From the NCBI GenBank assembly GCA_002634385.1, contig NSJL01000001.1:62001-126000 (forward strand): a stretch of 64,000 nucleotides of DNA. Direction: 5' to 3'. The stretch comes from Nitrospira sp. (GTDB taxonomy: Bacteria; Nitrospirota; Thermodesulfovibrionia; Thermodesulfovibrionales; Dissulfurispiraceae). The stretch's first letter is position 1. Every line of letters starts with the position of its first letter. The notes below the pieces were generated by a model, which saw only the letters and a program-made list of their open reading frames with translations, searched no databases and was not told where the DNA came from. Shown in pieces: positions 28,639 to 36,178 of the stretch. The position numbers and the translations under genes are program-made.

Positions 28639-28926
28639 ATGAGAATAAACAGAGAGGACGTACGACATATCGCCAAGCTCTCGCGGCTCCATGTGTCCGA
28701 AGAGGAAGTGGATACTTTCAGCGGGCAATTGAGCTCCATTATCGAGTATATCGAGCAGTTGAACAGGCTCGATACCACCGGTGTCGAACCCACCTCCCAT
28801 GTGCTCCCCCTTCAAAATGTCATGAGGGATGATCTGCCGTTACCCTCCCTCCCGCGGGAAGAAGTGCTCCGGAACACTCCCGACTCCACCGGGAAGTTCT
28901 ACAGGGTCCCGAAAATAATAGAATAA
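28639..28926 (+). CDS. gatC: Aspartyl/glutamyl-tRNA amidotransferase subunit C
   Basis: 95 residues, normal for GatC, the small chaperone-like subunit of the GatCAB amidotransferase that converts Glu-tRNAGln or Asp-tRNAAsn. VRHIAKLSRLHVSEEE, IEYIEQLNRLDTTGVEPTSH and the final KIIE are characteristic. gatA and gatB do not follow; panD does. An orphan gatC is less usual than a gatCAB operon. Confidence 0.93.
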   Translation: MRINREDVRHIAKLSRLHVSEEEVDTFSGQLSSIIEYIEQLNRLDTTGVEPTSHVLPLQNVMRDDLPLPSLPREEVLRNTPDSTGKFYRVPKIIE

Positions 28927-29026
28927 CGACGGGGTAAAGTGAATACCGGCAAACATATCACTTATGCGAAATTCTCTTTTACGAGCAACCGTCCGTTCCG
29001 GCGGGCGGGCCACAGGGGATACGATC

Positions 29027-29380
29027 ATGCTTAGGTGCTTTTTGCAGTCAAAGATACATATGGCCACGGTGACAGAGGCAAACCTCGCCTATGAGGGGAG
29101 CATTACCATAGACAGCGAGATCATGGAGATGGCGGGCATCCTTCCCTACGAGCAGGTGATGATCAGCAACCTGAACAACGGCGAACGTTTCGAGACGTAT
29201 GTGATCCCGGGACCCCGCGGCTGCCGCCAGTTCTGCCTCAACGGTCCCACCGCCCGGAAAGGAATGGTGGGAGACAAGATCATCATTTTCTCGTACTGCT
29301 ATCTGTCCGAACAGGAGATTGAGGGCTTCACCCCGAAGATCATCAAGATCGGTAACGGAAACAATCCCCTCCCCTCCTGA
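29027..29380 (+). CDS. panD: Aspartate 1-decarboxylase proenzyme
   Basis: 117 residues. PanD decarboxylates aspartate to beta-alanine for pantothenate and CoA. The self-cleavage site that generates the pyruvoyl group is Gly24-Ser25 in NLAYEGSITID; NGPTARKGMVGDKIIIFSY is the second family block. The start MLRCFLQSKIH at 29027 matches the family and has AGGGGAT upstream. It is 100 bp behind gatC and may share its transcript. Confidence 0.95.
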   Translation: MLRCFLQSKIHMATVTEANLAYEGSITIDSEIMEMAGILPYEQVMISNLNNGERFETYVIPGPRGCRQFCLNGPTARKGMVGDKIIIFSYCYLSEQEIEGFTPKIIKIGNGNNPLPS

Positions 29381-29530
29381 TCCGGAGATTCCGGCCGAAA
29401 AACACACCCCCGTCCGGCAAAACGTACGTTTCCGGAAATACCTTCCCCTGCATCCAGGGAACCCTCCACCTCTTTTCTACTCCCCCAATAGGGATATCCC
29501 CCCTGAGCTTGTTCCTGCTCTCTGCTCCAT

Positions 29531-29559
29531 AAAAAAAGGAGAGAGCGGATGCTCTCTCC
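29531..29559 (-). terminator. Rho-independent terminator of the mtrA-mtrB operon
   Basis: On the minus strand GGAGAGAGC - ATCC - GCTCTCTCC (29559-29538) followed by seven T's. It lies ~58 bp after the mtrB stop. An almost identical hairpin follows the mtrB relic at 35100-35128. Confidence 0.92.
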
Positions 29560-29616
29560 GAAAGGGGAGGCTAGAGGCAGTGACAAAAGACATCCTCTCC
29601 GTACTGCCGGCGTCTC

Positions 29617-31707
29617 CTAGAACTTGTAGGCAGCAGTCAGGAAGATAATACTGGCGTTGTACGACTGGTCCTTGTATGCCCCGGTCAGATAGTTGGTGTT
29701 GGTCCCCGAGCCGAAAGTATACAGGTACCCGTCGAGCGTCGCATCATTGTACTCATATCTCTCGTACGCATATCCGGCCGACAGCGAGAGACTCTTCGTC
29801 GCGTTGTATTCCGCCTTCGCCATGAGGACGGTTTTCCGGTAGTCGTCCCAGATGGGGCTGTCGATGTTGTCGTTCGTACGTCCGCCGGTCAGTGCGGAAG
29901 ACGTGTAATAGGTAAAGTCGGCATGTCCGTCCGAGTCAAGATGATCGAACTGGACGCGCAGAGTCAATTTCCGGGGCAGGACATAGATATCCGTGCCCGC
30001 ACCGTAGTTATAGCTCGTGTCCACCTGGGTCACGTCCCAGTTGTAATTGGTGCTGTTCGATGTCCCATCGGGGTTGGGATCGCCACCGCTGGAGGGCGGG
30101 TTGTACCTCCGCTGGAACTGATAGGACTTTATCCGCTCGTAATCGAAGTACGCGTTCAGCTTTGCGATTCTCCCGATGGAATAGTCGGCATCCAGGAGGA
30201 ACTCATTACTCTTGTAGTCCCGCAGACCGAGGGTGGTGTCCCGGTAATCGGCCTTTCTGTACTTGTATCCGAGACCTATCCCGAGGTTGTCCAGGGGGTA
30301 CAGCTCCACCGAAGCTTTATAGGTGTCCTGGTCTTTCGGTGCGGCATCAAACCTCCTTACATACTGTTCGACGAGATCCGCCTCGTCCTGTCCCCCGACG
30401 ACAGTGAGTATCCCGTGGTCCGCATCCCTCCACAGGCGCTCATACCCGATCTTTGCGGTCATGAAAGCAAGGCCGCTCCACTTCAGATCAAGGGAGAGAA
30501 TGTTATCCCTGGTCTCGGGAATGTCTTCCCGCTCCCTGTTCGTCTTGACATACGTATAGGCGGGGATCAGACGGAAGTTCGCCGGAAGTTTGATCCCCAG
30601 CTCCACCCCCGCCTTGTTCTTCCGGTAGTCGAACAGCTTGTTGGTAAAGGTATCCGTATCCTGGGTGGTGGTTATCTGGTCCGACTCGTTCTCCTTCTCA
30701 TAGTACTTGTAGAACACCTTCGCATTCAGGAGGGGAAGGGGATTGCTGGTGAGGACAAAAGCATAATTCTGCGTCTTGACCTCGCCGTTGAAGACCGTGT
30801 CACTGAGCGTCAGGTTCGTCGCCGTCGAGGCACCCTCGAAGAAATAGGAGGTCAGAAGGTCCGCATCCGACTTTGCCCGTGCAGAGGAAAGGGTGGCATT
30901 GAACCTGCTCTTCATCGGGAGATCGACCGCGCCCTTGAAAGCGACTTTATAGTACTGATTGTCAGGAGGAAGGGTCAGCGTATCGGTGACCGAAGAGGTC
31001 GGATGCTGGAAGTTGAGGAATTCGTTGCTGTTCTCGAAATTGCTGTAAGAGTAGCTGAGGGAGGCGAAGTACGGCTTTTTCGCATAGCCCGCCTCTGCCT
31101 TGAAATGATTGGTGGTGTAGTCCACCGGCTCAGGGAGCTCCACAAATGCCCCGCCGGGGGAGCCGATTGCCGCGGAGATGGGTTTAATACCGGTCCTTTC
31201 CTCCCGTGATGCGGAAAGACCGATAAAAAAAGGTTTCATCAGGTCGAAGCTGAGGCCTCCGCCATAGCTCTTCCTCTCGAGAGAGTAATCGAACGTATTC
31301 CAGGAGCTCACATTGGTATTCGGTGTTCCGGTGAGATTGTTGGTGCCGGCCCCGGAATAGAAGGTCCTCGCTCCGTAGGTGAAGTTATGGGGAATTTCAT
31401 TATAGAAAAGATCGTATTTGAATCTCCCCCACATCCCCCCGTCAAGCTTGTAGCTTTGCGTATCATACCCGGTATCGAGGGCTTTGAACCTCGTATAATA
31501 TGCGCCCGACTCATATCCCAGCTTGATACCCGCATACACCCCGTCGTCAAGGTCCCTGTATTCGTTGAACTTCGCTTCGCTGCCGTTGACGTCGACGATT
31601 TTTCCGGTCAGGCTGACGGAGCCCTCCAGCTTGCTCTCGGCGGCAAAAGCCGAAGAAACACAGGCAAAACTCATCGCTGCGATGCATAAGAGTGTTCTTA
31701 TTTTCAT
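29617..31707 (-). CDS. mtrB: MtrB/PioB family outer-membrane beta-barrel, decaheme-associated
   Basis: 696 residues. Signal peptide (about 1-22, CVSSAFA) followed by a long alternating hydrophobic/polar sequence rich in Tyr, Asp and Asn and ending in KF, as in outer-membrane barrels. Repeated pairs such as YESGAYYTRFKAL, LDLKWSGLAFMTAKIGYER and LDADYSIGRIAKLNAYFDYER match the MtrB/PioB family, which forms the sheath around a periplasmic decaheme cytochrome and moves electrons across the outer membrane. The CXXC motif near the N-terminus of Shewanella MtrB is not seen. The gene is 16 bp downstream of the decaheme cytochrome gene. Confidence 0.9.
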   Translation of the reverse strand: MKIRTLLCIAAMSFACVSSAFAAESKLEGSVSLTGKIVDVNGSEAKFNEYRDLDDGVYAGIKLGYESGAYYTRFKALDTGYDTQSYKLDGGMWGRFKYDLFYNEIPHNFTYGARTFYSGAGTNNLTGTPNTNVSSWNTFDYSLERKSYGGGLSFDLMKPFFIGLSASREERTGIKPISAAIGSPGGAFVELPEPVDYTTNHFKAEAGYAKKPYFASLSYSYSNFENSNEFLNFQHPTSSVTDTLTLPPDNQYYKVAFKGAVDLPMKSRFNATLSSARAKSDADLLTSYFFEGASTATNLTLSDTVFNGEVKTQNYAFVLTSNPLPLLNAKVFYKYYEKENESDQITTTQDTDTFTNKLFDYRKNKAGVELGIKLPANFRLIPAYTYVKTNREREDIPETRDNILSLDLKWSGLAFMTAKIGYERLWRDADHGILTVVGGQDEADLVEQYVRRFDAAPKDQDTYKASVELYPLDNLGIGLGYKYRKADYRDTTLGLRDYKSNEFLLDADYSIGRIAKLNAYFDYERIKSYQFQRRYNPPSSGGDPNPDGTSNSTNYNWDVTQVDTSYNYGAGTDIYVLPRKLTLRVQFDHLDSDGHADFTYYTSSALTGGRTNDNIDSPIWDDYRKTVLMAKAEYNATKSLSLSAGYAYERYEYNDATLDGYLYTFGSGTNTNYLTGAYKDQSYNASIIFLTAAYKF

Positions 31708-31723
31708 AGCGTCACCTCTCCTC

Positions 31724-32653
31724 TTATCTCACGAAGCGCAGCCCATGGGTACCGGGGCCGTTGCTTCCATGGATATTGGTATGGCAGTTCTGGCAGTTGC
31801 GTGAAACCAGCTTGTTGGACGGCGCCGCTCCAATGGAACTGGTGAAGGCATCGGCCTTGGTGTAGGGTGTTCCCGGGTGCCGGCTCCAGTCATGGCAGCT
31901 CTGGCAGAGCTGCGGGGTCTTGCTCACCAGGAGCTTGGAGTGGTTGCTCCCATGGGCGGTATGGCAGCTCATGCAGTTCTCCTCCACCGGGGGATGCTCC
32001 CACATGTACGGGCCCCGCTTGTCTGCATGGCACTTATAGCAGAGCTCGTTCACCGAATCAGCCTTTATCATCTTCTCGCCGAAGGAGCCGTGGGAATTGT
32101 GGCATGCGGAGCAGGAAACCTTCCCCTCCCTGATGGGGTGGTGCGACTGCTTGTTCGCCTCAAACCGGATATCCCGGTGGCAACCGTAGCAGAGCTCCGG
32201 TTCGCTTGCTTTCAGGTTCCGGTACTTGTTCCCGTGGACCTCATGGCACTTGTCGCAGGAGACCCCGGCGGACTGATGCTTACTGAGATTCCATGAGGCC
32301 AGATGCTTGGAATCACCGTGGCAGGAGAGACACTTCGATGATTTCATCTCGGCATCGGCGCTCTTCCCGAAATTGAGCCTGCCCGACCCCCTCCCTCCTC
32401 CTGCCTCCAGGTGTTTGACGGCAGGGCCGTGGCAGGTCTCGCACTCCTGCTTGGTTGCGGGACTGTTGGGGATCTCCTTCTTCGCATGGAGGGATTCCAT
32501 ATAACTGTTATAGTACGGCTCATGACAGTTCTTACAGACGGCAGCCCCTACAAAACCCGCGCTCCCTTCTGCTCCTTTTTGAAAAAATGTGATGGACAGA
32601 AATACACAGAGAAATACCAGAAATATTGTTGCCAACGGAAAAAGCTTTCTCAT
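31724..32653 (-). CDS. mtrA: DmsE/MtrA family periplasmic decaheme c-type cytochrome
   Basis: 309 residues with an N-terminal signal/anchor (LATIFLVFLCVFLSI). Ten CXXCH motifs are present in order: CKNCH, CETCH, CLSCH, CDKCH, CYGCH, CSACH, CYKCH, CMSCH, CQSCH and CQNCH. This count and length match the MtrA/DmsE/PioA family that fills the MtrB barrel and carries electrons from periplasm to surface. The start MRKLFPLATIF at 32653 has GAGGGGG upstream. No MtrC/OmcA-like surface cytochrome is encoded next to it. The upstream neighbour is a response regulator 44 bp away. Confidence 0.96.
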   Translation of the reverse strand: MRKLFPLATIFLVFLCVFLSITFFQKGAEGSAGFVGAAVCKNCHEPYYNSYMESLHAKKEIPNSPATKQECETCHGPAVKHLEAGGGRGSGRLNFGKSADAEMKSSKCLSCHGDSKHLASWNLSKHQSAGVSCDKCHEVHGNKYRNLKASEPELCYGCHRDIRFEANKQSHHPIREGKVSCSACHNSHGSFGEKMIKADSVNELCYKCHADKRGPYMWEHPPVEENCMSCHTAHGSNHSKLLVSKTPQLCQSCHDWSRHPGTPYTKADAFTSSIGAAPSNKLVSRNCQNCHTNIHGSNGPGTHGLRFVR

Positions 32654-32697
32654 TTCTAACCCCCTCTTTTCTTCATATTTTTGTAATCCCGGATGAA

Positions 32698-33129
32698 TCA
32701 TGAAAAGCCTTCTTTTTCCTTATCCCCCCTTTCTTCCCGGTTTTCTGTTTTTCCAGAAAGACCTTTCACTCCGTTCAACAGGCACTCCACCGTCTTTTTA
32801 AGCTCTTTGATCTCAAAGGGCTTGTCGAAAAAACCGTCTATCCCCTCCCTCTGCAGGGCATCCCTGACTTCATCCGTACCCAGGGCAGTAATCACGATCA
32901 CCTTTACATCGGGGTTCCCCTGGTGAATTTCCCGTATCAGCTCCATCCCATGCATTCCGTCCTCCAGGTACAGATCGACCACTGCGAGATCGCAGCCAAC
33001 GCTTTTCAGCTTTTCGAGCGCCTCGGCTTTGTTCTTCGCCTCTGCCACACAGTACCCCTCGCTTCTGATAGCACGGGCGATGGAAGATCGCAGAAGGCTT
33101 TCGTCATCGATAACCAGTATCGTTTTCAT
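32698..33129 (-). CDS. Single-domain response regulator
   Basis: 143 residues, a CheY-like receiver with no output domain. The acidic pocket DDE, the phospho-acceptor Asp in LAVVDLYLED, the Thr in VIVITALG and the Lys in FFDKPFE are present. After about residue 122 there is only a charged tail (ENREERGDKEKEG). It is the first gene before mtrA and mtrB on the same strand, 44 bp upstream of mtrA. The start MKTILVIDDE at 33129 is required by the fold. The partner histidine kinase is not in the window. Confidence 0.9.
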   Translation of the reverse strand: MKTILVIDDESLLRSSIARAIRSEGYCVAEAKNKAEALEKLKSVGCDLAVVDLYLEDGMHGMELIREIHQGNPDVKVIVITALGTDEVRDALQREGIDGFFDKPFEIKELKKTVECLLNGVKGLSGKTENREERGDKEKEGFS

Positions 33130-33144
33130 TTCTATTTCCAGAAT

Positions 33145-33160
33145 AGCAAGAAAGATACCA
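33145..33160 (-). promoter_or_regulatory. Candidate sigma-54 promoter for the response regulator-mtrA-mtrB operon
   Basis: On the minus strand TGGTATCTTTCTTGCT has the invariant GG-N10-GC geometry and a perfect -12 TTGCT; the -24 box TGGTAT departs from TGGCAC. Transcription would start near 33134, only five bases before the ATG, so the mRNA would be nearly leaderless. That weakens the call, although an activator gene and a putative enhancer array lie just upstream. Confidence 0.4.
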
Positions 33161-33249
33161 CGGGAGAATGCTGCAGGGGGATACGCCTTTCGATTGTTTT
33201 TCAACTAGTTATCCGACAAGGATCCGAAAGGAGAGAAAAGGGAGGAGAT

Positions 33250-33298
33250 CTCACCTGGGAAAAGTCCCAGGTTGCTCCCAGGACTTTTCCCAGGTGAG
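33250..33298. promoter_or_regulatory. Inverted-repeat array of TCCCAGG heptamers, likely activator binding sites
   Basis: An 18-bp perfect inverted repeat, CTCACCTGGGAAAAGTCC (33250-33267) and its complement (33281-33298). It contains four heptamers: CCTGGGA at 33254 and TCCCAGG at 33265, 33276 and 33288, spaced 11, 11 and 12 bp, about one helical turn. It lies 120-160 bp upstream of the candidate sigma-54 start, where enhancer sites for NtrC-type activators are found. No terminal T-run follows, so a terminator is less likely. Confidence 0.65.
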
Positions 33299-33365
33299 AG
33301 GCTGGAGAGTCCGGGGAATCTCCGCTGTCGATTGCATTATGATTATGATAAAGGGAAAAAGCGGG

Positions 33366-34760
33366 TTACGCGTCCAGTCCGAATTTCTTTACGTGGTACC
33401 GAAGGGTATCATAGCTTACCTGTAACAGTCTTGCAGCAAGGGTTCTATTCCCCTTGGCCTTTTCCAGTGCCTGCTGGAAAAGCTCCCTTTCCACTTCCTC
33501 AAGGGACAACCCGCTATCCGGGAGAGGAAACCGGTAGTCCGAGGTGCGGCTCCGGCTGCCCGGAAGGTGTGCAATCTCCCCCGGCAGATGCAGCGGCTGT
33601 ATCAGTTCGCTGCTCTCGAGCACCACGATCCGCTCAATCACGTTCCTCAACTCCCGTATATTGCCCGGCCAGTCATAGGAACAGAGGAGATCTTCCGCTT
33701 CACGCGAGAAGCCCTTGACGGTTCTGTTGTTATACTGTCTCGTAAAGTGTCCGAGAAAATGGCGCGCAAGGGCGGGGATATCCTCCCGCTTCTCACGGAG
33801 GGGCGGCACGGTAAGGGAAAAGGTGTTCAACCGGTAAAGCAGGTCCAGCCGGAAATCCCCCGTTTCCACCGCCTGCATCAGATTCCTGTTCGTGGTGGCA
33901 ATCACCGTCACCTCCACCGGTATTTCATCGCGTCCCCCGATACGCCGCAAAGTCCGCTCTTCCAGCACCCTCAGGAGCTTGCTCTGGAGGTTCGGCCGCA
34001 TATCCCCTATCTCGTCCAGGAGCACCGTTCCCCCGTCCGCCAGTTCGAAAAGGCCCTTCTTTTCGCTCTTCGCGTCGGTAAATGCGCCCCTCTCATGGCC
34101 GAAGAGCTCGCTCTCGAGGAGGTGTTCGGGCAATGCCGTACAGTTTACCGCAACAAAAGGTGCACATCCATTGCTGCACCCGCCGTGCATAACGCGATGG
34201 ATGCACCGTGCCACCAGCTCCTTTCCCGTCCCGCTTTCCCCCGTTATGAGGATGCTGGGAACACGGGCCCGGGCGATTCTCCCGACCTTTTCCTTCAGTT
34301 CCCTCGTAATAACGGACTCCCCGATGATCTCCTTGTCGAAAAGTTCGGAGTACACCTTCCGGAGATAGCTGACCTCATGTCGAAGCAGTTTCTTTTCGAG
34401 GAGATTCCTGATAATGATCTTCAGCTCATCAAGGTTGAAGGGCTTTGTCAGATAGTCCACCGCGCCGAGCTTCATGCATTTGACCGCTGTCTCCACCCGT
34501 TCATCGGAGGTCAGCATGATGACTTCCGATGAGATCCTTTCCTCCTTTATCTCTTCCAGGATCTCTATCCCGCTCCTCCCGGAGAGGGAGATGTCGAGGA
34601 GCACGATATCGGGAGAACAGTCCTTTATCCTTCTGACAATATCACTGAAAGAGAGGCTCTCTGTCAGCACTTCATGCCCCTCTCCTTTCAGCGCCCTTGC
34701 AATCATGGCAGCAATAAGCGCATCATCATCGATTACAAAAACCTTCGCTCTGTTCCTCAT
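33366..34760 (-). CDS. Sigma-54-dependent response regulator (NtrC family)
   Basis: 464 residues: receiver (1-~120, phospho-Asp in DIVLLDISL), AAA+ domain (about 130-370) and Fis-type helix-turn-helix (about 415-462, NRTLAARLLQVSYDTLRYHVKKF). Walker A is GESGTGKE and Walker B GGTVLLDEIGD. The sigma-54 contact loop reads GAFTDA rather than GAFTGA, a known variant. The ATG at 34760 is chosen; a GTG at 34766 is possible. It sits on the same strand directly upstream of the response regulator-mtrA-mtrB genes and the heptamer array, so it probably controls them. Confidence 0.93.
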   Translation of the reverse strand: MRNRAKVFVIDDDALIAAMIARALKGEGHEVLTESLSFSDIVRRIKDCSPDIVLLDISLSGRSGIEILEEIKEERISSEVIMLTSDERVETAVKCMKLGAVDYLTKPFNLDELKIIIRNLLEKKLLRHEVSYLRKVYSELFDKEIIGESVITRELKEKVGRIARARVPSILITGESGTGKELVARCIHRVMHGGCSNGCAPFVAVNCTALPEHLLESELFGHERGAFTDAKSEKKGLFELADGGTVLLDEIGDMRPNLQSKLLRVLEERTLRRIGGRDEIPVEVTVIATTNRNLMQAVETGDFRLDLLYRLNTFSLTVPPLREKREDIPALARHFLGHFTRQYNNRTVKGFSREAEDLLCSYDWPGNIRELRNVIERIVVLESSELIQPLHLPGEIAHLPGSRSRTSDYRFPLPDSGLSLEEVERELFQQALEKAKGNRTLAARLLQVSYDTLRYHVKKFGLDA

Positions 34761-34766
34761 CTTCAC

Positions 34767-35099
34767 CGCTTCAATGCCCCTCCTCCGGATCTAGAAAACC
34801 GGAACCGGAGCGCACTGTCCTCCCTACGATCTATTGTTCCGGTACGTACCGGAGAAAAAAATTGGCGACGCAGAGTCAGATATACAAGAGGATGTCCCTG
34901 CATGACGGCAGTGTACAGCACCTCTTCGTTACCCCATAGAAGATAATAGGTAGCAGCGTTTTTCGTCAAGCTCTTCGCCAGGGGGGATATCCCGCAGGAA
35001 AGCAAGGGGATCGGGAAGGGAGAACACTGAGGACCTTTTCCCCTCTCGAAATACCGGACAGGCCGCTTTCCGGGCCCCTCACCTCAGAGGCTCACTGTG
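34767..35099. other. Intergenic stretch with a 16-bp palindrome
   Basis: No credible gene. The only clear feature is the perfect palindrome TCCGGTACGTACCGGA at 34839-34854, followed by an A-run, about 80-95 bp upstream of the sigma-54 regulator start. It may be an operator for that gene. An 80-codon open frame here starts with TTG without a ribosome binding site and is not called. Confidence 0.5.
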
Positions 35100-35128
35100 A
35101 AAAAAAAGGAGAGAGCAGTGCTCTCTCC
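35100..35128 (-). terminator. Rho-independent terminator behind the mtrB relic
   Basis: On the minus strand the stem GGAGAGAGCA / TGCTCTCTCC is followed by eight T's. It is nearly the same sequence as the mtrB terminator at 29531-29559 and lies at a similar distance from the decayed coding sequence. Confidence 0.85.
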
Positions 35129-35345
35129 AAAAAGGGAGGGTAGAAAATGGGGGTGTCACACCCCATCCAGCAAGGACAACGAGAACGCGTATGCAACAGA
35201 GGCAAAACGACATCTGTCTATTATGTAATTGGTTCTTCTATGCCCCCGTCAGGTAGTCGGTGGAGGCCCCGGTGCGGAAGGCATAGTGATAACCGTCCAG
35301 GGGTGCATCATTGGAGCGGTGTCCTCTGCCGCAGCCAACGTCATA
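35129..35345 (-). pseudogene. Decayed 3' end of a second mtrB-like gene
   Basis: Positions 35239-35312 align without gaps to 29675-29748 inside mtrB at 55 of 74 bases (counted by hand). The minus-strand translation reads NDAPLDGYHYAF then TGASTDYLTGA, against NDATLDGYLYTF and SGTNTNYLTGA in MtrB, 16 of 24 residues identical. The next codon, Tyr TAC in mtrB, is TAG here, and the remaining C-terminal codons are no longer in one frame. Similarity fades above ~35340. The rest of the barrel gene and any cytochrome partner are gone; bioD begins beyond. Confidence 0.85.
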
Positions 35346-35464
35346 CATCCCTGGTGCAGGCCTTCTCCTTTAAATGATAGCAGATGTTTGTACCTTGTCA
35401 AGACCTCAAGAACCCCAGGAGGAGCAGAGGGAGCATTCCCGTCCCTCTGACGTGTCGGCGAGTA

Positions 35465-36178
35465 TCAGAAGCGGCTGAAATCAAGGAAGCGTGCGGCGGC
35501 CTCCGTTATGGTTTCCGGCGAGCGGGAAGCGGTATGCGGGAAGATCCCCAGAACCGGAACGGGGCTGAGCCTCCGCAGCACATCAGGATTTGTTCTTTCG
35601 GCGATGGTGTCTCCGGGCGGAGCACTGTGGTTGATAATGATTCCGAGGACCGGGATTCCCTTCCCGAGGGCATGCCCGACAGTGAGCAGCGTGTGGTTGA
35701 TGGTCCCGAGGGACGGTCGCGCCACCACCACGGCAGGCAGTCCCATCTCTTTGATCAAATCGCATACAAAGTAGGGAGAGGGGCGGCGGGATGCGGCGTC
35801 ATCCCGAAGCGGCACAAGCAATCCCCCTGCTCCTTCCACTACAAGGAAGTCGTATTTCTCGCGGAGTATCCGGTAGGCGCTCATGACAGCGTCGAGATCA
35901 ACAGATGTCCCCTCCTGTTCCGCAGCGACCATGGGGGCAAGGGGCAGAGCAAACCGGGAGGGGGCAATCAACTCGAGGGGATCGTCCGTCCCCGCCATTT
36001 CCCGAAGGAACGCCCCGTCTGCGGGGAGCAGCATTCCTCCCCGGGCAGGGCAGCCGGTCTCCACCGGTTTCATGGCGCCGACCCTCCTTCCGCCTCTTTT
36101 GACCCCGCAAATAAGCGCGGCGGATACCATTGTCTTTCCTACACCCGTATCAGTGCCGGTAACGAAAACTCCCTTCAT
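35465..36178 (-). CDS. bioD: Dethiobiotin synthetase
   Basis: 237 residues. BioD uses ATP and CO2 to close the ureido ring of dethiobiotin. The P-loop is GTDTGVGKTMVS at the N-terminus; AMKPVETGC and VEGAGGLLVPL are the other family blocks. The start ATG at 36178 overlaps the stop of the HAD gene (ATGA), and GAGGGAGAGAGGGG lies upstream. It ends the four-gene run SDR - kinase - HAD - bioD. bioB is at 8.4-9.3 kb. Confidence 0.95.
   Translation of the reverse strand: MKGVFVTGTDTGVGKTMVSAALICGVKRGGRRVGAMKPVETGCPARGGMLLPADGAFLREMAGTDDPLELIAPSRFALPLAPMVAAEQEGTSVDLDAVMSAYRILREKYDFLVVEGAGGLLVPLRDDAASRRPSPYFVCDLIKEMGLPAVVVARPSLGTINHTLLTVGHALGKGIPVLGIIINHSAPPGDTIAERTNPDVLRRLSPVPVLGIFPHTASRSPETITEAAARFLDFSRF

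Noticed and set aside
34763-35005. 80-codon open frame whose stop overlaps a possible GTG start of the sigma-54 regulator
   Set aside because: TTG start without ribosome site, no recognisable motif, and it crosses the 16-bp palindrome; the better regulator start is the ATG two codons later.
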